A DNA stretch of 64,000 nucleotides from Winogradskyella litoriviva (lineage in GTDB: Bacteria; Bacteroidota; Bacteroidia; Flavobacteriales; Flavobacteriaceae): positions 496,001 through 560,000 of the forward strand of contig NZ_JABRWQ010000004.1 in assembly GCF_013249065.1 (NCBI RefSeq), read 5' to 3'. The stretch's first letter is position 1; every line of letters begins with the position of its first letter. The notes beneath the pieces were generated by a model. The model was not told where the DNA came from and made no database searches. It saw only the letters and a program-made list of their open reading frames with translations. Shown in pieces: positions 51,146-60,902 of this stretch. Made by a program: the position numbers and the translations under genes.

Positions 51146-51672
51146 TATAAAATTCCTTTTTCGTTCAGTATTTTTAATGACTTCATTAAATCGTTCATAG
51201 CATTAGTCATAGAACGTACGGATATGGTGGCACCTGCTATAGCGTCTATATTATCGCCATATCTAAACTCATCACCTTTTGTTTTACCCGTGAATTGACG
51301 TAACCAACGCTTACTACTAATTTCACCGCCATACTCCTCTCTATAAATTAACACCTTAGTTTGCAGTATTATTAAGTTAGGGTCTAATAATACTAAATAG
51401 TCGTATTCTGCAGTTTTACTTGGAGCTTTAGAAACATAAGCATAACCTAAAAATTTATTAGAAGATTTTATTTCGAAAAAATTATCTTCGTCAAATTTAG
51501 ACGGTAAGTCTTTGCCAATTTCTACAGGAATTATTTTTGCATCAAATGAAAATTCTTCAACTTGATAAGTTGATTTTATGACTTTATCAACTTTCTTTTG
51601 AAGCTTTGCGGAAAGTCCAAATCCAAATAAAACAAAGGCAATAAGCAATAAGGAGAACTGTTTAATTTTCAT
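51145..51672 (-). CDS. Exported FMN-binding-domain protein
   Basis: 175 residues. Signal peptide ends near FGLSA (residues 1-22). The FMN-binding domain carries YGGEISSKRWLRQF and the flavinylation motif DAIAGATISVRSM, whose Thr would be covalently linked to FMN by an ApbE-type transferase (not in the window). An electron-transfer role outside the cytoplasm is the family expectation. Coupled downstream to a four-TM protein and preceded 101 bases upstream by a porin gene. Confidence 0.85.
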   Translation of the reverse strand: MKIKQFSLLLIAFVLFGFGLSAKLQKKVDKVIKSTYQVEEFSFDAKIIPVEIGKDLPSKFDEDNFFEIKSSNKFLGYAYVSKAPSKTAEYDYLVLLDPNLIILQTKVLIYREEYGGEISSKRWLRQFTGKTKGDEFRYGDNIDAIAGATISVRSMTNAMNDLMKSLKILNEKGIL

Positions 51673-51676
51673 ATAG

Positions 51677-51684
51677 CAAAAGTA
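51677..51684 (-). promoter_or_regulatory. FMN-binding gene -7 box (TACTTTTG)
   Basis: Minus-strand TAnnTTTG match ending four bases before the ATG; transcription from it would give a leaderless message, separate from the porin gene. Confidence 0.45.
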
Positions 51685-51773
51685 TTATATTTTTTCTAAA
51701 ATTATATGGAAATGACAAAAGCCCATTTCCAATTTTAAAATTGACCATGAGCATTTTAACATGTTATAAATTA

Positions 51774-52946
51774 TTAGAACCAAACACCTATTCCAAAGTT
51801 TAATCTATTATTAACCTCACTGTTATCGTCATTATTACTTCTAAACTGATAATCACCTTTAATCACAACACCTGGAGCAATATGATAGCTAAGGCCTGTT
51901 GTAATATCTGTTCTGTTATAAGCATCGTTTACTTCTAATCCTCCTTCTGTGCTAGCATGAGTATCATAGTTCTCGTAACGGGTAAAAGCAAATAGACGTT
52001 GTGCTTTGTTTAGAGGCAATAAGTTATAAGCAACTTCTGCATAATAACCCATAAGTGCACTTCCTAAATCTCTATTTGTTAATGTATTATAATCTTCAGT
52101 ATCACTTAAAGACGCGTAAATAAATTGTCCTCTCGCTGTGAAACGTTTTTTAGCATAACGTGCATCTAAACCTACCATTGATATACCAATATTGGCTCCA
52201 TCAATATCTTCAACATCGTCTGTGGCCTGTGTTTTGCCAAAATAACCAGACAATCCTAGACGTAAACCTGGTAAACCATAATATTCTATTTTTGTAGAAA
52301 ATGTTGGGCTATCTATTGTAGATTGAATTGCTTTTTGTCTACCGCTTCGTAATCCATTACTTCCTTTTAAGAATCCTGTTACTTCACCATCTTCATTCTC
52401 TGTAGATTTAAACCCATTAAATATATAGGCTTGATAACCAATTGATGCCTCTGGAAAACGACCAGTAACACCAACTCCCATTTCTCTCCATGTTGTTGGT
52501 ACAATGGCATTATCTACAGCAGGTCGCTCAACTCCATTAAAGGTTGTAGGTTCGTGATATTCGTTAACAATTCCCATAGGTACTAACATTAATCCACCAC
52601 GTAAGCTAATATTATTGGCAACATTATAATTAACAAAAGCTTGTTCAACAAAAACTTCTACAGTATGTTCTAATTCTATTTCAGTAACAAACTGCGTTTT
52701 ATCATTAAATTTATAACCAAAAAGTAGCACCATACGCTGAATATCTAATTCGCCATTCTGGCCTTCTGGTTGATTATACGTCATCTCACCATATGCTCCA
52801 ACAGTTACGGCTTTTCCATAATTACCAGATAAAATACGCTGTGCCGCATTTAATTGGTTTTGAGGGTTATTTATAGAATCTTGGGCTGTTTGAGCGTAAG
52901 TAATAGAAGTAATTATTAAGGTGATGATAAATGTAATTTTTTTCAT
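51774..52946 (-). CDS. Outer-membrane porin-like beta-barrel
   Basis: 390 residues. Signal peptide MKKITFIITLIITSITYAQ; the mature protein shows alternating amphipathic strands, many Tyr/Asn/Gly residues, and a C-terminal aromatic (GIGVWF). Resembles phosphate-selective porin O/P-type barrels, although the ligand cannot be read from sequence. First gene of an apparent locus with an FMN-binding protein and a four-TM protein. Confidence 0.82.
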   Translation of the reverse strand: MKKITFIITLIITSITYAQTAQDSINNPQNQLNAAQRILSGNYGKAVTVGAYGEMTYNQPEGQNGELDIQRMVLLFGYKFNDKTQFVTEIELEHTVEVFVEQAFVNYNVANNISLRGGLMLVPMGIVNEYHEPTTFNGVERPAVDNAIVPTTWREMGVGVTGRFPEASIGYQAYIFNGFKSTENEDGEVTGFLKGSNGLRSGRQKAIQSTIDSPTFSTKIEYYGLPGLRLGLSGYFGKTQATDDVEDIDGANIGISMVGLDARYAKKRFTARGQFIYASLSDTEDYNTLTNRDLGSALMGYYAEVAYNLLPLNKAQRLFAFTRYENYDTHASTEGGLEVNDAYNRTDITTGLSYHIAPGVVIKGDYQFRSNNDDNSEVNNRLNFGIGVWF

Positions 52947-53188
52947 TTTTTATTCTGATTATTAAACTTATTTAGACTTGATATAAATAATTTTGAATTG
53001 AGAATGCAAAAATAATATAGTATTGTAATTACACAAACTTTATTTAGATTAAATTTAAATAGATTTTTAACTCTCTGTATTTATGACAGTTAGCGTCTTG
53101 AAAAACATTTTAAAAAATTAAAAAAAAGTTACGTAGATAAATTTCCTAGAATTAAAACAAAAATAATTGAGAGCTTAAATACCTAAAA

Positions 53189-54052
53189 TTAATGGTAAAC
53201 ACTAAAAATTTTAGTAGCTTCATTATGAGAGCTTTCAAAACACATAGCATTAAGATTGTGTGCTTTTTTCTGTGTAAAATAAGATAGAAGTTTTTCTGTT
53301 GGCATATTACCTGTAAGGACATCTTTTGCCATAGGACAACCACCATAGCCTTGTATGGCACCATCAAAACGTCTACAACCTGCTTTGTAGGCGGCATCGA
53401 TTTTTTCGAACCAAGAGGTTGGTGTTGTATGTAAATGCGCTCCAAATTCGATATTAGAATACGCAGGAATTAAATTTGAAAACAAATAATCAATATTCTC
53501 AGCATCAGAACTGCCAATAGTATCGCTTAACGAGAGAATTTTTACTCCCATTTTAGATAAACGTTCGGTCCACTCTCCTACTATATCTACATTCCAAGGG
53601 TCACCATATGGATTCCCAAATCCCATAGAGATATAAACCACTACCTCTTTATTACTTTTATCTGCAATCTCTAAAATTTCAGAAAGTGTAACCACAGATT
53701 CTGCAATGGTTTTATGTGTATTACGCATTTGAAAGTTTTCTGAAATAGAGAAAGGAAAACCTAAATAATCTATTTCTGAATGTTTAGAAGCATCATTTGC
53801 GCCTCTTGTATTAGCAATAATAGCGAGAAGTTTACTTTCTGTATTACTTAAATCTAATTGTGCTAAAACCTCAGCCGTATCTACCATTTGCGGAATGGCT
53901 TTTGGAGATACAAAACTTCCAAAATCAATAGTATCAAAACCTACACGAAGCAAGGACTGTATGTATTGTACCTTTTTTTCTGTAGGTATAAAATCCTTAA
54001 TGCCTTGCATGGCATCTCTTGGACATTCTATGATTTTAACAGCTTTATTCAT
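53189..54052 (-). CDS. Hydroxymethylglutaryl-CoA lyase
   Basis: 287 residues, HMGL-like TIM barrel. ECPRDAMQG is the family catalytic-loop motif and YGGCPMAKDVLTGN the cysteine motif near the C terminus. Splits HMG-CoA to acetyl-CoA and acetoacetate, the last step of leucine degradation and ketone-body formation. It is separate from the leucine dehydrogenase gene 9 kb away. Confidence 0.92.
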   Translation of the reverse strand: MNKAVKIIECPRDAMQGIKDFIPTEKKVQYIQSLLRVGFDTIDFGSFVSPKAIPQMVDTAEVLAQLDLSNTESKLLAIIANTRGANDASKHSEIDYLGFPFSISENFQMRNTHKTIAESVVTLSEILEIADKSNKEVVVYISMGFGNPYGDPWNVDIVGEWTERLSKMGVKILSLSDTIGSSDAENIDYLFSNLIPAYSNIEFGAHLHTTPTSWFEKIDAAYKAGCRRFDGAIQGYGGCPMAKDVLTGNMPTEKLLSYFTQKKAHNLNAMCFESSHNEATKIFSVYH

Positions 54053-54096
54053 TGGTTCAAATATACGCTTTAGTCTTTCGATTTAAAAACTAATAT

Positions 54097-54846
54097 TTAA
54101 GAATTGAATAATGCTTCACCTAAAAAACCAAACCAAATGGCATATCCAGAAATGCTACCAACTAATCCAGAAATGATAAATGTAAATCGGTATTTAATTG
54201 GAATGATTTTAAAAATTGCAATAAAAGTAATTATTAACCCAAATATTAAAGCAATAGAAGGAACTATCCACTCATTAAAACCCAAATATCTAGAAATTCT
54301 GAATTCATCGCCATGAAAATTTGACTTTGAAGATATTATTAAAGCATAAATACTGGTTATAAAGTTAAATACTTCTCGCAACGCAAACAAAGTCATAAAA
54401 ACAGCAAACCAATCTAAAATCTTAAATCCATTTCGCCATTGATTTCGTCTAATGTATAAAATAGTCAATCCTATAAAACTTGTAAGCAGTGTTTGCGCTG
54501 GTCCACCAGCTGTAATCCAAAGGTTGTGATATCTATTTTGAGGAAATTTTTTATTAATACTATTTTGTAATTCTTCAACTTTTAATTTTAATTCATTTGG
54601 TAATTCTTCGTATTTAAAATCTAAATATTTTTTATAAATTTTCTCAATTTCTTTTACATCTTCATCTTCAACATAACCTTTTTGAACAATACTTGAACTT
54701 CCATAATTTAAGCGGGTTTCGTAACCAAAATATTTGGCAACTGCGATATGACCAAACTCATGCGTTAGTGTTCCTATTACGGTAAATAGAATAAAAGAGA
54801 AAATAATTAAGATAGAAAACTTTGGAATAAAATTGAGTTTCAGCAT
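54097..54846 (-). CDS. Membrane zinc-metallopeptidase-like protein (HExxH)
   Basis: 249 residues. HEFGH, a HExxH zinc motif at about residues 29-33, sits in the first transmembrane segment (TVIGTLTHEFGHIAVAKYFG), as in M50 site-2-protease relatives. An amphipathic insert (residues about 60-95) and roughly five further membrane segments follow, with ITAGGPAQT as the likely second conserved loop. No PDZ domain. Possibly intramembrane proteolysis; unproven. Overlaps operonically with LysE (three-base gap). Confidence 0.7.
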   Translation of the reverse strand: MLKLNFIPKFSILIIFSFILFTVIGTLTHEFGHIAVAKYFGYETRLNYGSSSIVQKGYVEDEDVKEIEKIYKKYLDFKYEELPNELKLKVEELQNSINKKFPQNRYHNLWITAGGPAQTLLTSFIGLTILYIRRNQWRNGFKILDWFAVFMTLFALREVFNFITSIYALIISSKSNFHGDEFRISRYLGFNEWIVPSIALIFGLIITFIAIFKIIPIKYRFTFIISGLVGSISGYAIWFGFLGEALFNS

Positions 54847-54849
54847 ATG

Positions 54850-55467
54850 CTAAATTAGTATAAAAACAGCAATCCCAACAAAAACAACAACCTGAAGCCA
54901 TTTTAAAACTAATCCTGAGTTTTTATGATTTAAGGTATAGGTTTTAATCTTACCTGCTAACAATGCTATGGTAGAAAAAACAATAAAAGATACTAGCATA
55001 AAAATACCACCTAAAATATAAAACTGAATTATGGTACTTATAGTCTCACTAAACAAAAATCCAGGGAAAAATGCGAGAAAAAAAATAGTGACTTTAGGGT
55101 TGAGAACATTCATAAAAAAACCTTGAACAAATAGTTGTTTCAAACTTTTTTTAGGCACATTTTCAGAATTCAAACTTATGCTAGCATCAGATCTAAACAC
55201 TTTATAAGCGAGATATAAAAGATAAAACGCACCTAAAAGTTTAATTAAAAAAAATATATTTTCATTTGCTGCTATAATTGCAGATACACCAAAAGCTAAA
55301 AGCGTGGTATGAATAATACATCCAGAAATTAAACCACATACGGTTGCTAATCCATAAGATTTTCCGTTGCTAATGCTCTGTACTAATACATAGATATTAT
55401 CTGGTCCTGGCGAAATTGCCAAAACTGATGTTGCTAATGCAAATGATAAGAGGATATCGTAATTCAA
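54850..55467 (-). CDS. LysE-family amino-acid exporter (TTG start)
   Basis: 205 residues from TTG at 55467. Five to six transmembrane segments. ATSVLAISPGPDNIYVLVQSI is the LysE N-terminal signature, and MNVLNPKVTIFFLAFFPGF the RhtB-type motif. Exports an amino acid or small solute; substrate not predictable. Immediately upstream of the HExxH gene. Confidence 0.9.
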   Translation of the reverse strand: MNYDILLSFALATSVLAISPGPDNIYVLVQSISNGKSYGLATVCGLISGCIIHTTLLAFGVSAIIAANENIFFLIKLLGAFYLLYLAYKVFRSDASISLNSENVPKKSLKQLFVQGFFMNVLNPKVTIFFLAFFPGFLFSETISTIIQFYILGGIFMLVSFIVFSTIALLAGKIKTYTLNHKNSGLVLKWLQVVVFVGIAVFILI

Positions 55468-55508
55468 ATTAATTTATATGAGCTTTTAATTACGGAAAAG
55501 CTTGATGT

Positions 55509-56537
55509 TTACCTTAACAAAGCCTTATTAATACGTTTTATTAAAGATGGTCCTTCGTAAATAAAACCAGTATAGACTTGTACTAAATCTGCACCAGCCT
55601 CAATTTTCTCTAAAGCATCATCTGCAGAATGAATGCCTCCTACACCAATAATAGGAAAAGCTTTGTTGCTCTTTTCGGCTAAATACTTTATGACTTTTGT
55701 CGATTTTTCCTTAATTGGTTGTCCACTAAGTCCACCATTTCCAATTTCTGCTAGTCTTGCGTTATCAGTTTTTAAACCCGTTCTGTCAATAGAGGTGTTG
55801 CTTGCAATTACGCCATCGAGGTTAGTTTCTGCAATAAGTTCTATAATTTCATCTAACTGTACATCATTTAAATCTGGTGCAATTTTAAGAAGAATTGGTT
55901 TTTGTTTTGTAAAGTTTGAATTTGCCTTCTGTACACTAGAAATTAACTCTAATAAGTAATCCTTATCATTTAATTTGGCATGACTCCCAACATTAGGGCA
56001 ACTAACATTTAATACAAAATAATCTACATAAGGATGTAATGCATTAAAGCATTCTAAGTAATCCTTGGTATAATCTTCAGGCAAAGTTTGGGTGTTTTTA
56101 CCAATATTTCCACCAATAATTAAATGCCCTTTATTCTTTTTAAGCTGCGAAATTGCTGCTTCAAGACCATTATTATTAAAACCCATTCGGTTAATAATAC
56201 CTTTGTCTACTTTTAATCTAAACAAACGTTGTTTAGGGTTTCCTTCTTGTGCTTTTGGTGTTACGGTTCCTATTTCAATAAAACCAAAACCAAAGTTTGC
56301 TAAATCGTTATATAAAACTGCATTCTTATCGAAACCAGCAGCCAAACCTACGGGATTTTTAAATGTGAGTCCAAATAATTGCCGCTCTAACCGTTTATCT
56401 TTAACCACATATAAAAATTTAAAAATAGAACGTACACCTGGGATTCTAGATAAATTTTTAATTAAAGAGAACGTAAAATGGTGCACTTTCTCTGGATCGA
56501 AACAAAATAATATGGGTCTAATTAGCGCTTTATACAT
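55509..56537 (-). CDS. pyrD: Dihydroorotate dehydrogenase, quinone-type (class 2)
   Basis: 342 residues from the ATG at 56537 ([20 protein letters not shown] is the class-2 membrane-association helix; the longer 56612 start has no homology). Barrel motifs include [21 protein letters not shown] and [13 protein letters not shown]. The catalytic-base motif reads [10 protein letters not shown], with Cys180 where E. coli class-2 enzymes have Ser175; Cys is the class-1 residue. Oxidises dihydroorotate to orotate in pyrimidine synthesis. A TATTTTTG box lies 18 bases upstream. Confidence 0.95.
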   Translation of the reverse strand: MYKALIRPILFCFDPEKVHHFTFSLIKNLSRIPGVRSIFKFLYVVKDKRLERQLFGLTFKNPVGLAAGFDKNAVLYNDLANFGFGFIEIGTVTPKAQEGNPKQRLFRLKVDKGIINRMGFNNNGLEAAISQLKKNKGHLIIGGNIGKNTQTLPEDYTKDYLECFNALHPYVDYFVLNVSCPNVGSHAKLNDKDYLLELISSVQKANSNFTKQKPILLKIAPDLNDVQLDEIIELIAETNLDGVIASNTSIDRTGLKTDNARLAEIGNGGLSGQPIKEKSTKVIKYLAEKSNKAFPIIGVGGIHSADDALEKIEAGADLVQVYTGFIYEGPSLIKRINKALLR

Positions 56538-56555
56538 AGAAAGGGTTTGTAAATA

Positions 56556-56563
56556 CAAAAATA
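56556..56563 (-). promoter_or_regulatory. pyrD -7 box (TATTTTTG)
   Basis: Minus-strand TAnnTTTG match 18 bases upstream of the 56537 start, supporting that start. Confidence 0.5.
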
Positions 56564-56641
56564 AGCATCTCTTCTGTATTAAGGAAGTAATAATTTTATC
56601 ATAAACTGTCATTTATCATTATTATTACTTTGTATTTTGTT

Positions 56642-56649
56642 TAACTTTG
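56642..56649 (+). promoter_or_regulatory. Universal stress protein -7 box (TAACTTTG)
   Basis: TAnnTTTG match 25 bases before the Usp ATG; no strong -33 element. Confidence 0.45.
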
Positions 56650-56674
56650 GAAACCTAATTAAAAAAAAAATATC

Positions 56675-57505
56675 ATGAAAAAAATTATTGTTCCTGTAGA
56701 TTTCTCAAAATATTCAGAGTACGCTTTAGAAACGGCTGCAGCTTTAGCAAAAAAGCACCAATCAGAATTGATTGTTATGCATATGTTAGAAATGTCAGAA
56801 TCAATTATATCTTCTAGCAGTACTCAAAGAGGTGAAGAAAATGCATTTATGTTATTGGTCGCTAATAAAAAGTTTGAAGCATTTTTAGATAAGCCTTACC
56901 TTGAGGATATTAATGTAACTCCTTTAGTAAAATACCATAAGGTATTAAAAGAAGTTGCAAAAGTTGCAAATGAAGAAAGAGCCGATTTAATTGTAATGGG
57001 TTCTAGAGGACATAGTGACCATGATGGCATCTTTACTGGTTCTAATACGGAAAAAGTGGTACGCTATAGTGAAACACCTGTTTTAGTTGTAAAATCTAAA
57101 TTAAAATCTGTTGATTTTGACCATATTGCATTAGCATGTGATTTTTCTGAAAAAAGTATTCCTTCCGTTAAAAATGCTTTAGAATTGCTATCTAAATTAG
57201 GTAAGAAAACAACTTTGGTAAATATAAACGCACCAACTTTAGGATTTTTAAGTACAGATGAAATTGATGAAAAAATCGAAAATTTCTTAAGCTTATCTAA
57301 ACTTAATGCCTCTGATTTAAACATAGACCGAATTTCTGATCATAACGTAGAAGATGGCATATTAAGTTTTGCCAAAAGAGAAAAAGCCGATGCTGTTTCT
57401 ATGATTACACACGGCAGAAAAGGGTTAAGTCATTTCTTTGGTGGCAGTATTTCTGAGGATGTTGTTAACCACAGTAAATTACCTGTTATTACATTTAAAA
57501 TTTAA
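56675..57505 (+). CDS. Universal stress protein (tandem UspA domains)
   Basis: 276 residues, two UspA domains in tandem. The first contains [20 protein letters not shown] and the nucleotide-binding loop [22 protein letters not shown]; the second is more diverged ([37 protein letters not shown]). Cytoplasmic stress-response protein. Followed by pepT 14 bases downstream. Confidence 0.93.
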   Translation: MKKIIVPVDFSKYSEYALETAAALAKKHQSELIVMHMLEMSESIISSSSTQRGEENAFMLLVANKKFEAFLDKPYLEDINVTPLVKYHKVLKEVAKVANEERADLIVMGSRGHSDHDGIFTGSNTEKVVRYSETPVLVVKSKLKSVDFDHIALACDFSEKSIPSVKNALELLSKLGKKTTLVNINAPTLGFLSTDEIDEKIENFLSLSKLNASDLNIDRISDHNVEDGILSFAKREKADAVSMITHGRKGLSHFFGGSISEDVVNHSKLPVITFKI

Positions 57506-57519
57506 TAAAAAATAAATTT

Positions 57520-58749
57520 ATGCAGCATATTATTAATCGTTTTATAAGTTATATTACGATAGATACAGAATCTGACCCAAATTCTGAAACTACACCAAGT
57601 ACCATGAAACAGTGGGATTTGGCTAATAAATTAGTTGAAGAACTTAAGGATATTGGTCTTAGTGATGTTACAATAGACGATAATGCATATATTATGGCAA
57701 CCTTACCTAGTAATGTAGACCATGATGTACCAACTATAGGTTTTATTTCTCATTTTGATACGTCTCCTGATTTTACAGGTGCCAACATTAAGCCTCAAAT
57801 TATTGAGAATTATAATGGTAAAGACATTATTCTTAATGCCGAACAAAACATCATCTTATCTCCAGATTATTTTGAAGATTTGTTACTTTACAAAGGTCAA
57901 ACTTTAATTACAACGGATGGCACTACCCTTTTAGGTGCAGATGACAAAGCCGGAATTACGGAAATCGTAACTGCCATGGAATACCTTATTAATCATCCCG
58001 AAATTAAACATGGTACCATTAAAGTTGGTTTTACACCAGATGAAGAAATAGGTAGAGGCGCTCATAAATTTGATGTAAAGAAATTTGGTGCAGAATGGGC
58101 TTATACCATGGATGGAAGCCAAGTTGGTGAGCTAGAATACGAAAACTTTAACGCTGCAGGTGCAAAAATTACTGTAAAAGGTAAAATTGTACATCCTGGT
58201 TATGCTAAAGGAAAAATGATAAACTCTATGTATTATGCTTCTGAGTTTATTAATGCGTTACCAAGATTAGAAACACCAGAACATACAGAAGGTTATGAAG
58301 GTTTTTTCCATTTACATAATATGGAAGGTGAAGTTGAAGAAACAACACTTCAATATATAATAAGAGATCACGACAAAACGAAATTTGAAGCACGTAAGAC
58401 TTTAATGCAAAAAATTGTAGATGATTTAAATTCCACCTACGAAAGTGAAGTTTTTTCAATAGAAATAAAAGACCAATACTTTAATATGAAAGAAAAGGTA
58501 GAACCTGTAATGCATATTGTAGATATTGCAGAAGAAGCTATGAAAGCTGTTGGTGTTACACCATTAATAAAAGCTATTAGAGGCGGAACAGATGGTTCTC
58601 AACTTTCTTACATGGGTTTACCTTGTCCTAATATTTTTGCAGGTGGCCATAATTTTCATGGTCGATATGAGTATGTGCCAGTAGAGAGTATGCAGAAAGC
58701 TGTAGAGGTTATTGTAAAAATTGCAGAACTTACAGCTATAAAAAAATAA
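57520..58749 (+). CDS. pepT: Peptidase T (tripeptide aminopeptidase)
   Basis: 409 residues, M20 family. Zinc ligands in [20 protein letters not shown] and [13 protein letters not shown]; the C-terminal [11 protein letters not shown]is. Removes N-terminal residues from tripeptides in the cytoplasm. Ended by the hairpin at 58783. Confidence 0.97.
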   Translation: MQHIINRFISYITIDTESDPNSETTPSTMKQWDLANKLVEELKDIGLSDVTIDDNAYIMATLPSNVDHDVPTIGFISHFDTSPDFTGANIKPQIIENYNGKDIILNAEQNIILSPDYFEDLLLYKGQTLITTDGTTLLGADDKAGITEIVTAMEYLINHPEIKHGTIKVGFTPDEEIGRGAHKFDVKKFGAEWAYTMDGSQVGELEYENFNAAGAKITVKGKIVHPGYAKGKMINSMYYASEFINALPRLETPEHTEGYEGFFHLHNMEGEVEETTLQYIIRDHDKTKFEARKTLMQKIVDDLNSTYESEVFSIEIKDQYFNMKEKVEPVMHIVDIAEEAMKAVGVTPLIKAIRGGTDGSQLSYMGLPCPNIFAGGHNFHGRYEYVPVESMQKAVEVIVKIAELTAIKK

Positions 58750-58782
58750 GTATACCTTACGTATATAGTGTTAATAAGCAGC

Positions 58783-58814
58783 GAATTAAAAATAATTTTA
58801 GTTTGCTGCTTATT
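58783..58814 (+). terminator. Terminator after pepT
   Basis: 13-bp stem aataagcagcgaa/tttgctgcttatt with one wobble, followed by a T run. Confidence 0.8.
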
Positions 58815-58868
58815 TTTTTTGTACTTAATTTTAAGAATCTTAATTATTTTAGTTTTAAACCAAAACCT

Positions 58869-59237
58869 ATGAGTACTACAACACCAGAACACGATGAGCG
58901 TGTAGCTAAATTAACCTTTGCCTCTGTTTATCCTCATTATGTTTCAAAAGTTGAAAAGAAAGGAAGAACTGTAGCAGAATTACATCAAGTAATTGAATGG
59001 TTAACTGGTTATGATGAAATTAAACTTCAAGAACTTATAGATACTAAAGTTACTTTTAAAATCTTTTTTGAAAATGCAACTTTGAATCCTAATGCTCATC
59101 TCATTAAAGGTGTAATTTGTGGTTATAGAATAGAAGATATTGAAACACAATTAACGCGAGAAGCCAGATATTTAGACAAATTAGTAGATGAATTGGCCAA
59201 AGGACGTAAAATGGAAAAGATATTGCGTGCTACTTAA
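58869..59237 (+). CDS. DUF2200-domain protein
   Basis: 122 residues from the ATG at 58869 ([25 protein letters not shown] is the DUF2200 start; the upstream in-frame ATG at 58803 lies in the terminator region and is rejected). [13 protein letters not shown] core and [20 protein letters not shown] tail fit the family. Function unknown; monocistronic-looking. Confidence 0.88.
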   Translation: MSTTTPEHDERVAKLTFASVYPHYVSKVEKKGRTVAELHQVIEWLTGYDEIKLQELIDTKVTFKIFFENATLNPNAHLIKGVICGYRIEDIETQLTREARYLDKLVDELAKGRKMEKILRAT

Positions 59238-59313
59238 GTTTGTAGTAACAATTAATATTATGATGAATTCATAAAAATGAACTCTGATCAATTTTTAACA
59301 AAACCTCTTCAAT

Positions 59314-59910
59314 ATGAAAAAAATAACCTCAGTAGAAGAATATATAGAAGTTAATCCTCACTTCTCCGAAGAGATTAGCATTTTACGTGCTATTGTCACT
59401 TCTACGGAGTTAGAAGAAACCATTAAATGGAGTATGCCAACGTATTGTTTAAATGGAAAGAACGTTTTAGGTATTGGTGCTTTTAAAAATCATTTCTGTA
59501 TTTGGTTTCATCAAGGTGTGTTTTTAAAAGATGAGCATCAATTATTACATAATGCTCAAGAAGAAAAAACTAAGGCGATGCGACAAATGCAATTTAATAC
59601 TAAAGCTGACATCAATCAGGCTGCCATTTTAGCTTATGTAAAAGAAGCTATAGAGAATCAGCACTTGGGACGCGAAATAAAACCAAAGCGTAATACTAAA
59701 CCAATTGTTATTCCAGAGGAATTAAAAGCTGCTTTAAATACCAATACAGCGCTTAAAAGTACATTTAATAAACTATCACCTTCACATCAACGTGAATATT
59801 GTGAATACATCTCAGAGGCCAAACGCGAAGCCACCAAAAAAAGACGACTAGATAAAATTATTCCGATGATAGCATCTAAGAAAGGTTTAAATGATAAGTA
59901 TAACTCTTAG
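59314..59910 (+). CDS. DUF1801/YdeI-family protein
   Basis: 198 residues, two parts: an N-terminal DUF1801 domain (residues about 10-110, ELEETIKWSMPTYCLNGKNVLGIGAFKNHFCIWF) and a YdeI/OmpD-associated C-terminal region (LSPSHQREYCEYISEAKREATKKRRLDKIIPMIASKKGLN). Function unknown, no signal peptide. Confidence 0.87.
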   Translation: MKKITSVEEYIEVNPHFSEEISILRAIVTSTELEETIKWSMPTYCLNGKNVLGIGAFKNHFCIWFHQGVFLKDEHQLLHNAQEEKTKAMRQMQFNTKADINQAAILAYVKEAIENQHLGREIKPKRNTKPIVIPEELKAALNTNTALKSTFNKLSPSHQREYCEYISEAKREATKKRRLDKIIPMIASKKGLNDKYNS

Positions 59911-59951
59911 ATTTTTAGATTATTTCTATTAATTCTTACTTTGTAAAACGA

Positions 59952-59983
59952 AAAAAGACTGTGCAATTAAGAACAGTCTTTTT
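59952..59983. terminator. Bidirectional terminator
   Basis: Perfect 11-bp stem aaaaagactgt/acagtcttttt with a 10-base loop, between the convergent DUF1801 and yajC genes. Confidence 0.8.
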
Positions 59984-60005
59984 ATATAAGTTAATATGCT
60001 TCAAC

Positions 60006-60296
60006 TTACTTTTTAGTAGCTGGTGCATTTAATTTATTACTCATTTCCATTGAAATTGCTGAACGGTCAAATTTAATTTTCCCTGCTAACGTTTCAATCA
60101 CACAACTGTGATCTTTATCGTTTAGCTCAACAACTTTGCCATGCATTCCACTTTTAGTAATGACACGGTCACCACGTTTTAATTCTGCTGCAAACTTCTT
60201 TTCTTGTTTAGAGCGTTTCATTTGTGGTGCAATCATAAAGAAATACATCACTGCAAAAATACCAATTATTGGTAAAAATGATCCAATTGAGTCCAT
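60006..60296 (-). CDS. yajC: Preprotein translocase subunit YajC
   Basis: 96 residues. One transmembrane helix (FLPIIGIFAVMYFFMIAPQ) and the typical cytoplasmic domain (RGDRVITKSGMHGKVVELND). Accessory of SecDF-YidC. The next gene upstream is DUF1573 (24-base gap), a conserved flavobacterial neighbourhood. Confidence 0.95.
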   Translation of the reverse strand: MDSIGSFLPIIGIFAVMYFFMIAPQMKRSKQEKKFAAELKRGDRVITKSGMHGKVVELNDKDHSCVIETLAGKIKFDRSAISMEMSNKLNAPATKK

Positions 60297-60320
60297 TCAG
60301 TTATTATAAGTAATAATTAA

Positions 60321-60902
60321 TTAATCGTGGTTATGTCCTTCGTGACCTGGTTGTGTAGAAGATTTTCTCGGTGCAGCAGCTCCATTATCTACAGACAATG
60401 GGTTTATAGTTGCTTTTCCTGCTTTTTGAGTAGGTGCAGTAGCTTTTTTAGCCGCATTAGGATCTTGTTCTACAAACGCAGAAATCTTTAACATTTCTTT
60501 TCCTTTTTCAGTGTTGGTTGTCATGGTAATAGATTTAGTAACTTTTCCATTTCCTTTTCCATTAAATTTTACTGAAAATTCACCTGTTTCACCTGGTGCA
60601 ACTTCTTTTGTCCAATTAGAAGGTACTGTACAACCGCAAGTAGACTTAATGTTACTTACTACTAACATTGAATTACCTGTATTAGTATATTTGAAAATTG
60701 TTTCTACTGGAGTACCATTTTCAATAGTACCAAAATCGTGCTCTGTTTTATCTAAAGATATCACTGGAAAATCACCTGCATTTGCATCTCTTTCTGCAGC
60801 AACAGCAATATTTTCAGTTTTAATTTTACTGGCTGCATCTTCTTTGCAAGAAGTAAATGCCACCATACATAATGCACTAAGACCTAGAATTACTTTTTTC
60901 AT
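60321..60902 (-). CDS. DUF1573-domain lipoprotein
   Basis: 193 residues. Lipobox AFTSC. DUF1573 Ig-like domain with EHDFGTIENGTPVETIFKYTNTGNSMLVVSNIKSTCGCTVP, including the conserved CGC of the family. The Ala/Lys-rich linker at residues about 140-175 and a His-rich end (GHEGHNHD) are unusual and could bind a metal. Envelope protein of unknown function. Confidence 0.88.
   Translation of the reverse strand: MKKVILGLSALCMVAFTSCKEDAASKIKTENIAVAAERDANAGDFPVISLDKTEHDFGTIENGTPVETIFKYTNTGNSMLVVSNIKSTCGCTVPSNWTKEVAPGETGEFSVKFNGKGNGKVTKSITMTTNTEKGKEMLKISAFVEQDPNAAKKATAPTQKAGKATINPLSVDNGAAAPRKSSTQPGHEGHNHD

Noticed and set aside
58803-58868. Longer start for the DUF2200 protein at ATG 58803
   Set aside because: Those codons lie in the pepT terminator stem and carry no similarity to the family; the ATG at 58869 is the family start.
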